A DNA stretch of 14,887 bases from an uncultured Treponema sp. (GTDB lineage Bacteria > Spirochaetota > Spirochaetia > Treponematales > Treponemataceae): assembly GCF_938029485.1 (NCBI RefSeq), contig NZ_CALHGC010000167.1:1-14887 (forward strand). The letters run 5' to 3'. Both the position numbers and the translations under genes were made by a program. The notes below the pieces were generated by a model. That model saw only the letters and a program-made list of their open reading frames with translations, searched no databases and had not been told where the DNA came from. Numbering within the stretch: position 1 is the first letter of the stretch; each line of letters starts with the position of its first letter. This document shows, one piece after another, positions 1 through 8,108 of the stretch.

Positions 1-82
1 TGGTTCAAATGGTCTCACAGTCTCAATTTTTCCGCGGTTTTTATCTAGTCTACCTGATGCGTTTATCCATTTGTGGGAAAAA

Positions 83-112
83 TGTGCGAAATTTTAGATA
101 AAATTTCGCACA
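83..112. terminator. Perfect 13-bp hairpin, possible terminator
   Basis: Arms 83-95 (TGTGCGAAATTTT) and 100-112 are perfect reverse complements around a 4-nt AGAT loop. On the minus strand the hairpin is followed by five T, as in an intrinsic terminator. On the plus strand no T tract follows. It most likely ends or insulates transcription from a gene left of the window, ahead of the promoter at 181-210. No gene is visible in the rest of bases 1-258. Confidence 0.5.
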
Positions 113-180
113 GAAGGGCTGTTACGGATTATGGGTTTCTGCCAATACCCGTTGGTAGACCTCTTGACTTTTCGATAAGG

Positions 181-210
181 TTGACTTAGCTTTAGAGGGC
201 TTTATATAAT
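181..210 (+). promoter_or_regulatory. Sigma70-like promoter for the outer-membrane gene
   Basis: TTGACT at 181-186 and TATAAT at 205-210 are separated by 18 bp, an almost consensus arrangement. The expected start is near 217, giving a short A/T-rich leader of about 40 nt. A ribosome binding site AAGAGG at 248-253 lies 5 nt before the ATG at 259. Confidence 0.75.
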
Positions 211-258
211 AGGCATCTCTAAAAACTATATAATATATAAAATATACAAGAGGTTTTT

Positions 259-2028
259 ATGAAAAAATTTTTGTGCACAGTACTACTGTTTGCGATGATC
301 CATACGATATCTATTTTTGCACAAGCCCCGGTAGACTTATTCGATCCCTTTTATGAAGATTTATCGATTTGGGAAGGGGCAGGATTGATTAACGATGCCC
401 CGAGTATTCGTCCGTATCCTCTACAGGAAATAGAACGGCTTTTACAGATTGTCATAGAAAAAGGAGATGCCGATCAACGGAGAAAGGCATCCGAATATCA
501 AGCACGATTCTTCCAGCGTGCTTTTCATTTTGGAGGGAAAGTCGAAGTGAATCTTGCTTCACACGGCTCTCAAAGACAATTTTTTATATCTCCATTTGCC
601 CGGCTCAATTACTCGATAACAAAACTGTTGACTATTTCAGCCTATGTGAGTTTTAGTGGATTAAATAAATTAGATAATGAAGACCTATTACCGGCTTACT
701 CCTATTCACAAAAAGACCTTGCGAACGATGACGTCAATATCGGTAGCGTGAAAGTGCTGCCAATGTTTAACAGCACAGCAACATTAGGTACGGCGGAATA
801 TTATTTTACGGCAGGCATGGGGCGTACTTCTTATGGTCCGTTCCACGACAGCGGTATTTTTATTTCTCGTGATGCGTTCCATGCAGGGCAGTTTATTTTT
901 ACGGTTAATAAGAAAAAATGGGCATATAATCAAGTTCTGCTCTTACTTTCGGCAACAAATGACTATAAAGAGACGGAGTCTATTGGGCCGAATAAATTTT
1001 TATCGTCTCATTCTCTTGATATCCGGCCGTTGCCGTGGCTGTCATTTTCTATTATTGACAGTATGATTTACGGCGGACGGTTTGAACCGATGTATCTTAT
1101 TCCTTTTTCGGCCTTTTTCCTCGGACAAAGCGTATATAACTTTCCCGATAATTCTTTGATTGGTGTAAGTGCAACGGTAAAGCCAATCAAAGGGTTACGT
1201 CTTGATGCCGCTTTTTATGCCGATGATTTAGGTTTTAATGAGATAGTTAGGTTTAAAGATGCGAAATGCCGTATGTCGGGTGAAACCGGACTTTCATATA
1301 CAATGCCGTATAGTCACTGGTTTTCTTTTGTCGATTTAAATTATACGTTTGTATTTCCATATACCTATACACATCATGATCATCATGATCCTGCTGCACG
1401 TAATTATCAAAACTATACACATCGGGGGCGTAATCTCGGAAGTAATTTAGAGCCTAATTCCGATAGGATTCAATTACGGTTAAAATTCCGTCCGCTTTAT
1501 GGACTCGATATTAACCTTTCCAATACGTTTATCCGCCATGCAAATGTCACGGAAAGTATCGATGATATCGTTATGCTGAAAGATTATCTTTCAAAGAAAT
1601 ATACGACGGACGGTTCTTCTTTTAATTACGCTGCCGTTACCGAACCTGAGGGGAAATATCAAAGTCAGTCAAAAAAACGGGCATTTCTCTATTCCAATCC
1701 CTTTATGAGGCAGCAGACTATCCAGTATGTTAATCAGCTTGCATTGGATGTAAGCTGCCACTTGCCGATTCTAAAGTCGGGCGGCTCTATGCTGTTTAAG
1801 TTCGGCTATATATTCGAAGCAAATATCAATCCGGGCGTAAGGAGCAATATCTATTCACCTGTTGATGAGATGAAAGGTTGGGATGAAAAAGATATTAAGG
1901 ACATGACGGCAGAAGAAATTCGGAAAGTCAAAAATAAAGCTGACGAAAAACTTGCAGAGTGGCGTGCCAAAGCTATCGGTCAGCAGTTCAACCACTATAT
2001 TCGGTTAAGCGCCGAGATTGCGTATTAA
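259..2028 (+). CDS. Secreted outer-membrane beta-barrel protein, family unknown
   Basis: 589 residues. The first 21 form a signal peptide: KK, a hydrophobic core and cleavage likely after IFA|QA. There is no lipobox. The mature start has a short ordered-looking segment (WEGAGLIND...RPYPLQEIERLL) whose layout recalls Wzi-like capsule assembly proteins, a weak resemblance only. The rest alternates polar and hydrophobic residues, with many aromatics, as in transmembrane beta strands, and ends in HYIRLSAEIAY, a terminal strand closing on an aromatic residue as outer-membrane proteins usually do. Residues 372-377 are HHDHHD, encoded by a tandem 9-bp repeat. Near the C-terminus a charged, probably helical segment of about 35 residues (GWDEKDIKDM to EWRAKA) sits just before the last strand. 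It has its own promoter and is monocistronic. I do not recognise a specific function; porin-like, transport or surface-structure roles are all open. Confidence 0.7.
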   Translation: MKKFLCTVLLFAMIHTISIFAQAPVDLFDPFYEDLSIWEGAGLINDAPSIRPYPLQEIERLLQIVIEKGDADQRRKASEYQARFFQRAFHFGGKVEVNLASHGSQRQFFISPFARLNYSITKLLTISAYVSFSGLNKLDNEDLLPAYSYSQKDLANDDVNIGSVKVLPMFNSTATLGTAEYYFTAGMGRTSYGPFHDSGIFISRDAFHAGQFIFTVNKKKWAYNQVLLLLSATNDYKETESIGPNKFLSSHSLDIRPLPWLSFSIIDSMIYGGRFEPMYLIPFSAFFLGQSVYNFPDNSLIGVSATVKPIKGLRLDAAFYADDLGFNEIVRFKDAKCRMSGETGLSYTMPYSHWFSFVDLNYTFVFPYTYTHHDHHDPAARNYQNYTHRGRNLGSNLEPNSDRIQLRLKFRPLYGLDINLSNTFIRHANVTESIDDIVMLKDYLSKKYTTDGSSFNYAAVTEPEGKYQSQSKKRAFLYSNPFMRQQTIQYVNQLALDVSCHLPILKSGGSMLFKFGYIFEANINPGVRSNIYSPVDEMKGWDEKDIKDMTAEEIRKVKNKADEKLAEWRAKAIGQQFNHYIRLSAEIAY

Positions 2029-2053
2029 AAAAACTTTATACAATCTTTTAAGG

Positions 2054-2090
2054 TTAACTTAAATCGCACTATCTGTGCGGTTTAAGTTAA
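2054..2090. terminator. Long hairpin between convergent transcripts
   Basis: Arms 2054-2069 and 2075-2090 form a 16-bp stem with one G-U-type mismatch and a 5-nt loop (TATCT). It lies between the outer-membrane gene and selD and contains the selD stop codon (2087-2089). There is no immediate T tract on either strand, though the minus strand reaches a T7 run about 20 nt later. A bidirectional terminator or 3'-end protecting structure is the natural reading. Confidence 0.6.
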
Positions 2091-3154
2091 TAGTGTATCC
2101 GTACAACCTTATCGGCGCGTTCTACAACCGTGCCGATAATTGCCGGTTTTCCGCAGACGGTATTTTCAAGGACGGTGCAGAGTTCTGCGTATAACTGTTG
2201 CGCGTCTTTTTGTGCTGCCGCAATAACAAGCCCGCCTGACGTCTGAGGGTCAAACAGGATGTCTTGATAGGCACGCGGCACTCCGTCCAGCGCAGCACTA
2301 TCGCCGACAAAGGTTCTATTTGAATATGCACCGGCCGGAACAAAGCCCATTTCGGCATATTCGACGGCGGCGTCAAAAATCGGCAGCGCTTGACAGGAAA
2401 GTTCAATGCTGACGCCGCTCCCCTTTCCCATTTCATACAAGTGTCCCAAAAGCCCGAATCCGGTAATGTCGGTGCAAGCATGAACTTCGTATTTTGTCAT
2501 CACATTGCAGGCGGCGGCATTTAAAAAGGCCATAACGTCATACACGCTTTGAAGCTCGGCCGCGCCGAGCATATCCGCCTTCGCTGCCGTCGTTAAAATG
2601 CCGGAGCCGATGGGCTTGGTTAAAATCAGCACATCACCTGTTTTGCACGTCGAATTTCGCAGTATTTTATTTGGATGCACAAAACCCGTTACCGCTAACC
2701 CGTATTTCGGAATGCTGTCGTAAATGGTGTGCCCTCCGCAGATAATTGCGCCCGCCTCAAATGCCTTATCCGCGCCGCCCCGCAGTATCTCTTTGATAAC
2801 AGGTTCGGGCATTTTTTCAGAAATACAAAAAAGATTGAGCGCCAGTTTCGGAACACCGCCCATTGCATAAATATCGCTGAGCGCATTCGCGGCGGCAATC
2901 TGCCCGAACATATACGGATCGTCCGTAATGGCCGGAAAGAAATCGGCGGTAAAAATTAACGCTGTTTCGTCATTGATCTTATAAACAGCCGCATCATCCG
3001 ATGTATCGAAGCCGACCAAAAGCCGGGGATCGGAGCAAATAGGAAAGCTTTTTAATAATCCGTCCAGTGCACCCGCACTTAATTTTGCCCCTCATCCCGA
3101 ATAGGATGAAGATTTAATCAAGCTGAAATTTTTATCCGGAATTGCACAACTCAT
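2087..3154 (-). CDS. selD: Selenide, water dikinase, selenocysteine-containing
   Basis: SelD makes selenophosphate from selenide and ATP, the selenium donor for Sec-tRNA. A reading without UGA recoding would begin only at a TTG near 3019 and lack the active site. Reading from ATG 3154, with GGAG 5 nt upstream, through in-frame UGA (3092-3094) gives 355 residues, near the usual family length of about 345. The local sequence is then SGUGAK: Sec21 matches catalytic Cys17 of E. coli SelD and Lys24 matches Lys20. Downstream family motifs are intact: SDDAAVY near 52-58, metal/ATP aspartates D71 and D94 (E. coli D68 and D91), GGHT, ACTDITGFGLLGHL and DPQTSGG. It is the last gene of the selenium operon, 22 nt after the DUF3343 gene, and its stop lies in the terminal hairpin. 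Making SelD itself Sec-dependent implies selA, selB and selC elsewhere in the genome. The alternative of a frame-intact but truncated pseudogene is unlikely given the motif match. Confidence 0.95.
3066..3079 (-). promoter_or_regulatory. SECIS-like apical hairpin after the selD UGA
   Basis: On the minus strand, 12 nt separate the UGA codon (3092-3094) from a 5-bp stem AGTGC/GCACT closed by a GGGT loop. This matches the bacterial SECIS arrangement, where SelB binds a small hairpin with G and U in the loop shortly after the UGA and inside the coding region. The stem falls within codons 26-30 of selD. Confidence 0.75.
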
Positions 3155-3176
3155 AGCCTCTCCAAAGATTTAACCC

Positions 3177-3446
3177 TTACTTGCCCACGGCGGTGTATTG
3201 TCCGGCGGCGTCAAAAGTGAAAACCTCATCGCGTTCGATGTTTGCAAAGTTTTCTGCACCGAAAACACCGCCGTCTTTTATTGTAACTTTAACTGCCGTA
3301 CCGCAGGCGGAGCTGAGTTCGCGCGGCACGGGAATAAGTTTAACGGCAATCGCTCCGTTCTGCGCAGCTTCGTTCTTTTCGAGGCTGCGCATACAGACAA
3401 GCGCTTCGTAATGCGTGTGAAACGTGATTACGTAACCGTCGATCAT
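3177..3446 (-). CDS. DUF3343 putative Se/S carrier-like protein
   Basis: 89 residues. The N-terminal half, with FHTHYEAL then VKLIPVPRELSSACG, is the DUF3343 signature, a family annotated as putative selenium/sulfur carrier-like. Cys48 in the PRELSSACG motif is the expected functional cysteine. The ATG overlaps the TGA of the upstream TusA-like gene in an ATGA arrangement (3443-3446), so the two are probably translationally coupled. selD follows after 22 nt. The position between a TusA-like protein and selD suggests it helps carry or protect selenium on the way to SelD. That role is inferred from context and not shown by the sequence. Confidence 0.8.
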   Translation of the reverse strand: MIDGYVITFHTHYEALVCMRSLEKNEAAQNGAIAVKLIPVPRELSSACGTAVKVTIKDGGVFGAENFANIERDEVFTFDAAGQYTAVGK

Positions 3447-3652
3447 TTTGAAACAGTGATTTTCCAGTCGCTGCCGTCGGCTGAAATGGAGGTCTTTGCC
3501 TTCATCTTATCGCAAAAGCGGATAACATTTTCTTTTGAGGTTTCATTATCGACAAGCACCGTAAAATTCTGATGCGCATCGAATGCTTTTTTTGTCCGTA
3601 CCACCGGTTCGGGGCAGGAAAGTCCCCGTGCATCTACCGTATAATCTTCCAT
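3443..3652 (-). CDS. TusA/SirA-family sulfur (selenium) carrier
   Basis: 69 residues, typical of stand-alone TusA/SirA-fold proteins. The motif LSCPEPVVRTKKA contains the CPxP signature, with Cys13 as the persulfide- or perselenide-bearing residue; E. coli TusA passes sulfur by this cysteine. The C-terminal part matches only the N-terminal domain of longer selenium-metabolism YedF proteins; the DsrE-like half is absent here and a DUF3343 gene follows instead. A strong GGAGGAG at 3661-3667 directly abuts the yedE stop (3669-3671), so it is cotranscribed. In this operon a selenium carrier role is more likely than tRNA thiolation, but this is inference. Confidence 0.85.
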   Translation of the reverse strand: MEDYTVDARGLSCPEPVVRTKKAFDAHQNFTVLVDNETSKENVIRFCDKMKAKTSISADGSDWKITVSK

Positions 3653-3668
3653 TTTTCCGTCTCCTCCG

Positions 3669-4718
3669 TTATTTATTTTTTGCTGCGTAGTATACGCTGA
3701 CGCAGGCTGTTACGACTAATCCGATAACGACGGCGATCATACCGGCGCTTGTCGGGCCTTTACCGGAAGAGGCAAGGCCGAAGTTATGAGCAAACGCAGC
3801 GCCTGCAATCAAACCTGTTACGGTTATTGCCGAGTCGGTGTTACCCTCACCGGTTAAAATGAGCTGACGCAAGGGGCAGCCGCCGAGCAGAACACTTGCC
3901 CATCCGACCAGCACCATACCAAGCGCGTTCCACAACCCATCGGTGTGGGCAACTGCCTGCCCCGCAAGTCCGAGCTTAAACTGTCCGGTTACGAGCGTTC
4001 CGATAAGCACGGCAACTAAAATAGCAATACTGCCCGTTAAAAGGTGGAAGTCTTTAAGCATAATTGCGTCGCGGATACCGCCTGCAGTACAAAGGCGGCT
4101 GCGCTGTGCCAATGCTCCGCCCACAAGGCCGATACCGAGGGCAAGCGCAATCGGCGCGTGCATTGAGCCGGGGCCTTTTTCACTAAAGACGAGAACGGTA
4201 GGGAACGCAACGAGTAGAATAAAGAAAGCGATCATCACGATGGGGGCGAACATCCCTTCCTGTGCGGATTGGGGATACGCGCGGCTCAGCGAGAAGTTCT
4301 TGTTGAGGAATACAACCCCGATAGCGATACCGATGATAAATCCTACAAGTCCGAACAGCGCATTCAAGTCGCCTGCGCCCAAACGCAAAAACATACGCAA
4401 GGGGCAGCCCAAGAACATCAACGCGCCGATCATCACGAAAAAGCCTAAGACAAAGCGGGTAAAGGGAGCCGAACCGCCGCGCGGCTTAAACTCTTTTTTT
4501 ACAAGTGCGATTGCAAAAGCGCCGACGATAAGACCGATGACTTCGGGGCGCATATACTGTACCACAGCTGCATTGTGCAGTTTTAAAGAACCTGCAATAT
4601 CGCGTAAGAAACAGGCAATACAAAAGCCCATATTTCCGGGATTCCCGAATTTAACCAATACGACAGCCGCGATACCGATGAATGCGCCTGTCAGCGCTAC
4701 CATGAAATGTTTTTTCAT
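3669..4718 (-). CDS. yedE: YedE-type selenium metabolism membrane protein
   Basis: 349 residues, almost entirely hydrophobic segments (about nine or ten helices), of the YeeE/YedE family. Two halves repeat the same motifs: Cys33/Cys36 in GFCIACFLRD and Cys210 in RLCTAGGIRD, then GCPLR at 104-108 and again at 280-284. In the related YeeE thiosulfate transporter, cysteines of this kind line the transport path, so Cys105 and Cys281 are probable substrate-handling residues. Placement with TusA-like, DUF3343 and selD genes matches the selenium-linked YedE subgroup; the transported form (selenite, selenide or a thio-selenium compound) cannot be told. It is the first gene of the operon, with AGGAGG at 4725-4730 six nt before the ATG and a promoter at 4775-4803. 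Confidence 0.88.
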   Translation of the reverse strand: MKKHFMVALTGAFIGIAAVVLVKFGNPGNMGFCIACFLRDIAGSLKLHNAAVVQYMRPEVIGLIVGAFAIALVKKEFKPRGGSAPFTRFVLGFFVMIGALMFLGCPLRMFLRLGAGDLNALFGLVGFIIGIAIGVVFLNKNFSLSRAYPQSAQEGMFAPIVMIAFFILLVAFPTVLVFSEKGPGSMHAPIALALGIGLVGGALAQRSRLCTAGGIRDAIMLKDFHLLTGSIAILVAVLIGTLVTGQFKLGLAGQAVAHTDGLWNALGMVLVGWASVLLGGCPLRQLILTGEGNTDSAITVTGLIAGAAFAHNFGLASSGKGPTSAGMIAVVIGLVVTACVSVYYAAKNK

Positions 4719-4774
4719 TTCATTCCTCCTGTTTAAATATTTTAAATAAAAATATAAAAAAATTTATAGACGAT

Positions 4775-4803
4775 ATGATACAGCGAGTTGACGGCACTGT
4801 CAA
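4775..4803 (-). promoter_or_regulatory. Promoter of the selenium operon
   Basis: On the minus strand a consensus TTGACA (4798-4803) is followed after exactly 17 bp by TATCAT (4775-4780). The expected start is near 4768, giving a leader of about 50 nt rich in A/T and ending in AGGAGG. The -35 box lies only about 40 bp past the hsdR stop and no terminator is visible between them, so hsdR transcripts may also run into this operon. Confidence 0.78.
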
Positions 4804-4842
4804 GGATTACAAAACGCGCTAAAGCAACGGTTAAATCCGGCA

Positions 4843-7800
4843 TTACGGCGTATATAAAGGACTCGGCTCCGCAGCAAGAGATTCGCCGGTATACGGTTGT
4901 TCCGCCATCATCAGGTTATCAGTCCATAGTTCGCATTGGGTCATAACGGTTTGTACGGCATCTTCCATGTCTTCCGGCGGGTACTTATGTTTTTTTAAGA
5001 GTTTTTTGATAAGCATCCGCATGTGCGCCCGTGCACTTTCCCGCAGCTGCCAATCGATGTTTTTATTCTTCCGCAGCGTTTCGGTCAGTTCTTTGGTAAT
5101 GGCAATCAGTTCATCGTTTTCGTAGAAGTCTTTAATTGCTTTCGGCTTGGTAAGCGCATCATAAAAAGCGGCTTCTTCGGGGTTCAAACCCAGCTGCTTG
5201 CTTTCCTGTTCGGCAGCGGTAATCTGCCGGGCAAGTTTGAGCATTTCGGCAATCACTTCTTCGTTGGTCAGCATTCCGTTCAAATAGGCATTCACGGTTT
5301 GCTGCAGCATCTTACTGAATTTTTCGGATTTTACAAAATTGCGTCCCTTATAGATCGAAACCTGCTCGGCAAGCAGCCGTTTTAGCAACTCTACGGCAAG
5401 GTTACGCTCCTTCATCTTCGCAATATCTTCCAAAAAGCCCGGAGAAAAGAGAGAAAATGCCTGTGATATATCTGAAAAAAGGTTAATCACACCGCTGCTT
5501 TTAATGCTCTGCGTTAAAAGCTCATTGATGCGGCGATTTAGTTCGGGCAGCGAAAGCCGGCGGACGCCTCCGGCATAGCTCAATCTTACTAAAAAGACAC
5601 GCGCCGCTTCAAAAAAGGCTGATTCAAAGCGTAATGATTCGGCAACGGTAGAAGAACAGAGAGAAAGCGCTTGACGGAGCAGAAATGATTCTTTCATAAA
5701 AGCTTCTTTTACCTTTTCTTTTCCGCGTGCCATAAGAAAGTTCACCGCACCACTTATTGCCTTTGCCCGTTCAAGATCGCTGCCTGTCTTAAATTTTTCA
5801 TAGTCATACCCGTGTAAGAGATCGCGGCAGATAGAAAGTTTTTCAAGGAAGGTCGGTCGGGCAGCAGAGAGAATATCGGTATCACCGTAATTTTTTTTGT
5901 CGCGGTTCGTATAGTCGTTCATTGCTTGCTTGAGCGCCCGCATAATCCCGATGTAATCGACTACCAGTCCTCCTTCTTTGTCCTGAAACACCCTGTTGAC
6001 GCGGGCTATTGCCTGCATCAGCTTATGCCCTGCCATCGGTTTGTATATATACATGGTTGCAAGGGACGGTATGTCAAAACCGGTCAGCCACATATCGACG
6101 ACAATCGCAATCTTGAGCGGACTCGTATTATCCTTGAATTTTGCCGCAAGTTCATCGCGCCGGCGTTTATTTCCAATAATACTTCGCCATGATTCATCGT
6201 CATCATTAGTAGAAGTCATCACAACTGCAACGGTTTCAGTCCATATCGGGCGCAGCTCCAGCATTTTACGGTAAATCTTCATCGCAATAGAACGGGAATA
6301 CGCGACAACCATCGCTTTACCGGTAAGAAGACAGGCTCGGTTGCCTTCGTAGTGTTCGATAATATCGCGCACCAGCGAATCAATGGCCTCATCGCTTCCG
6401 AGCAATACTTCCATCCTAGCAAGTTCGTGCTTGCTTTTTTCAATCACATATTCATCAGTCCGCTGTGCAGCTGCGTCGTATTCCGCATCGATGAGCTGTA
6501 AGGTTTCTTGATCGAGCTTGAGCTTAATCACTCGGCTTTCGTAATACACCGGGCGCGTTGCACCGTCTTCAACTGCCTGTGTCATATCGTAAATATCGAT
6601 ATACTCGCCGAATACTTCACGGGTACTGCGGTCGGCGGCGGAGATCGGTGTGCCGGTAAAGCCGATGTAGCTTGCATTCGGTAGGCTGTTACGGATGATG
6701 CGCGCCGTACCGATAACCCGCTTGGCAATATCTTCTCCCGCTTCATTTTTTGTCATCTTGATCTTTTCGCTCAGGCCGTATTGGCTGCGGTGCGCTTCAT
6801 CTGCCATTACAATGATATTCCGGCGTTCCGAAAGCGGTTCGGCAGATTCTTCAAACTTTTGCATCGTGGTAAAAAAGATGCCGTTAGCCTGCCGCCCTGC
6901 AAGCAGTCGTTTTAAGTCCTGCCTGCTTGTTGCCTGTACCGGTTCCTGCCGCAAAAAAGCTTTACATTTAGCAAACTGACCATAGAGCTGATTGTCAAGA
7001 TCGTTCCGATCCGTGATTACTACAATGGTTGGGCTTTGCAACGCCTGCTGTAGCAAATGAGCATAAAAAACCATCGAGAGAGACTTTCCGCTGCCCTGCG
7101 TATGCCAGAACACTCCTGCTTTCCCATCTGTTTTGACCGCCTTTTGCGTCGAAATAATCGCTTTCCGGACGGCAAAATACTGATGGTAGCCTGCAAGGAT
7201 TTTAAAGACATTCAATCCTTCATGAGAAAAGCAGATAAAGTTTTTGATGATGTCCAAAAGCCGCTCCTTTTTGAACATCCCTTCAAAAAACGTGTCGAAT
7301 TGCGCATATTGGGTGTTTTCGTAGCTGCCGTCCTTTGTTTTCCACTCCATAAAGCGGTCTTCCCCTGACGTTATCGTGCCTGCTTTTGAGGTGAATTGAT
7401 CGCTCATTACGCAGATAGCATTATAGATAAACAAAGAAGGAATTTCCGCCATATAGTTGCGGATTTGCCGGTACGCTTCGGAAGCGTCGGTTTCTTCGCG
7501 GGATGGAGACTTTAGTTCTATCAGTACAACGGGTAAGCCGTTCAAAAAAAGGAGCATATCCGGACGTTTGGTGCTGTTTTCGATATATGTCCATTGATTG
7601 GCAATGATAAAAGAATTGAGAGAAGGATTTTTATAGTCGGCAAGGTATACAATGGTCGATTGCTGCTTGCCGTTATCAAAATACCGTACATTGATGCCGT
7701 TTTGTAAGTAATCCATAAAAAGCTCATTCTTTTGCAGCAGCTCAGCATTTTCAAAACGCTGCAATGCGGAAAGCGCTTCCTGAATCGCCTCTTGAGGCAG

Positions 7801-7962
7801 ACCGGCATTGAGCCGATACAGCGAATCTTCTAAAACCGTATGATACAAAGGGCTATGAAAATCCCGCTCGATATCCGGTCCATATACATGCTCATAGCCC
7901 AATGTATCTCTAAAAAGCTCAATCAAAGAATGTTCATAATCGGTTTCGGTATATCGTTCCAT
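4843..7962 (-). CDS. hsdR: Type I restriction enzyme R subunit
   Basis: HsdR cleaves DNA and translocates it by ATP hydrolysis in the HsdR2M2S complex. From ATG 7962 it is 1039 residues, normal for the family. I chose this ATG over the GTG at 7989 because AAGGAGA (7967-7973) sits just upstream of it. An N-terminal PD-(D/E)xK nuclease has D135 and ELK at 149-151. The helicase motor follows with TQGSGKS (Walker A, 288-294), DEAH (388-391) and GFTGTP; a helical C-terminal part binds the methylase core. No motif is missing. An A8 run in the coding strand (plus coordinates 5891-5898) is a possible slippage site but the frame is intact. It is separated from hsdS by brnTA and a hairpin cluster, the left copy of which overlaps its ribosome binding site. 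No convincing promoter of its own was found. Confidence 0.95.
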   Translation of the reverse strand: MERYTETDYEHSLIELFRDTLGYEHVYGPDIERDFHSPLYHTVLEDSLYRLNAGLPQEAIQEALSALQRFENAELLQKNELFMDYLQNGINVRYFDNGKQQSTIVYLADYKNPSLNSFIIANQWTYIENSTKRPDMLLFLNGLPVVLIELKSPSREETDASEAYRQIRNYMAEIPSLFIYNAICVMSDQFTSKAGTITSGEDRFMEWKTKDGSYENTQYAQFDTFFEGMFKKERLLDIIKNFICFSHEGLNVFKILAGYHQYFAVRKAIISTQKAVKTDGKAGVFWHTQGSGKSLSMVFYAHLLQQALQSPTIVVITDRNDLDNQLYGQFAKCKAFLRQEPVQATSRQDLKRLLAGRQANGIFFTTMQKFEESAEPLSERRNIIVMADEAHRSQYGLSEKIKMTKNEAGEDIAKRVIGTARIIRNSLPNASYIGFTGTPISAADRSTREVFGEYIDIYDMTQAVEDGATRPVYYESRVIKLKLDQETLQLIDAEYDAAAQRTDEYVIEKSKHELARMEVLLGSDEAIDSLVRDIIEHYEGNRACLLTGKAMVVAYSRSIAMKIYRKMLELRPIWTETVAVVMTSTNDDDESWRSIIGNKRRRDELAAKFKDNTSPLKIAIVVDMWLTGFDIPSLATMYIYKPMAGHKLMQAIARVNRVFQDKEGGLVVDYIGIMRALKQAMNDYTNRDKKNYGDTDILSAARPTFLEKLSICRDLLHGYDYEKFKTGSDLERAKAISGAVNFLMARGKEKVKEAFMKESFLLRQALSLCSSTVAESLRFESAFFEAARVFLVRLSYAGGVRRLSLPELNRRINELLTQSIKSSGVINLFSDISQAFSLFSPGFLEDIAKMKERNLAVELLKRLLAEQVSIYKGRNFVKSEKFSKMLQQTVNAYLNGMLTNEEVIAEMLKLARQITAAEQESKQLGLNPEEAAFYDALTKPKAIKDFYENDELIAITKELTETLRKNKNIDWQLRESARAHMRMLIKKLLKKHKYPPEDMEDAVQTVMTQCELWTDNLMMAEQPYTGESLAAEPSPLYTP

Positions 7963-7966
7963 ATCT

Positions 7967-8083
7967 CTCCTTTTGAAAACATACGGCACTCGTCAAAACT
8001 ATACATCCGTGTATAGTTTTGACTGTGAGTTTCGGCATCAGCCGAAACATCACTTCTGATGTAACCAGCGGCATCCATGCCAC
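7967..8083 (+). repeat. Left copy of the hairpin unit
   Basis: Contains the long hairpin at 7992-8023, the GTTTCGGC/GCCGAAAC hairpin at 8029-8048, the ACATCA/TGATGT hairpin and GGCATCCATGCC at 8070-8081. Its outer end supplies the ribosome binding site region of hsdR (CAAAAGGAGA on the minus strand). In an hsdR transcript the long hairpin would lie about 18 nt upstream of that site. Confidence 0.7.
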
Positions 8084-8108
8084 TTCTGAAATTCTCACCG
8101 TTTCAGAA

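Noticed and set aside
2087..3019. selD as a 310-residue gene starting at TTG
   Set aside because: It lacks the catalytic Sec/Cys and Lys. Extension through UGA restores them with a good ribosome binding site.
3943..4749. 268-codon frame on the plus strand
   Set aside because: It is antisense to the YedE-type gene, with no protein-like composition, whereas the minus strand has clear duplicated family motifs.
7962..7989. GTG start nine codons upstream for hsdR
   Set aside because: AAGGAGA lies inside that extension at the right distance for the ATG at 7962.
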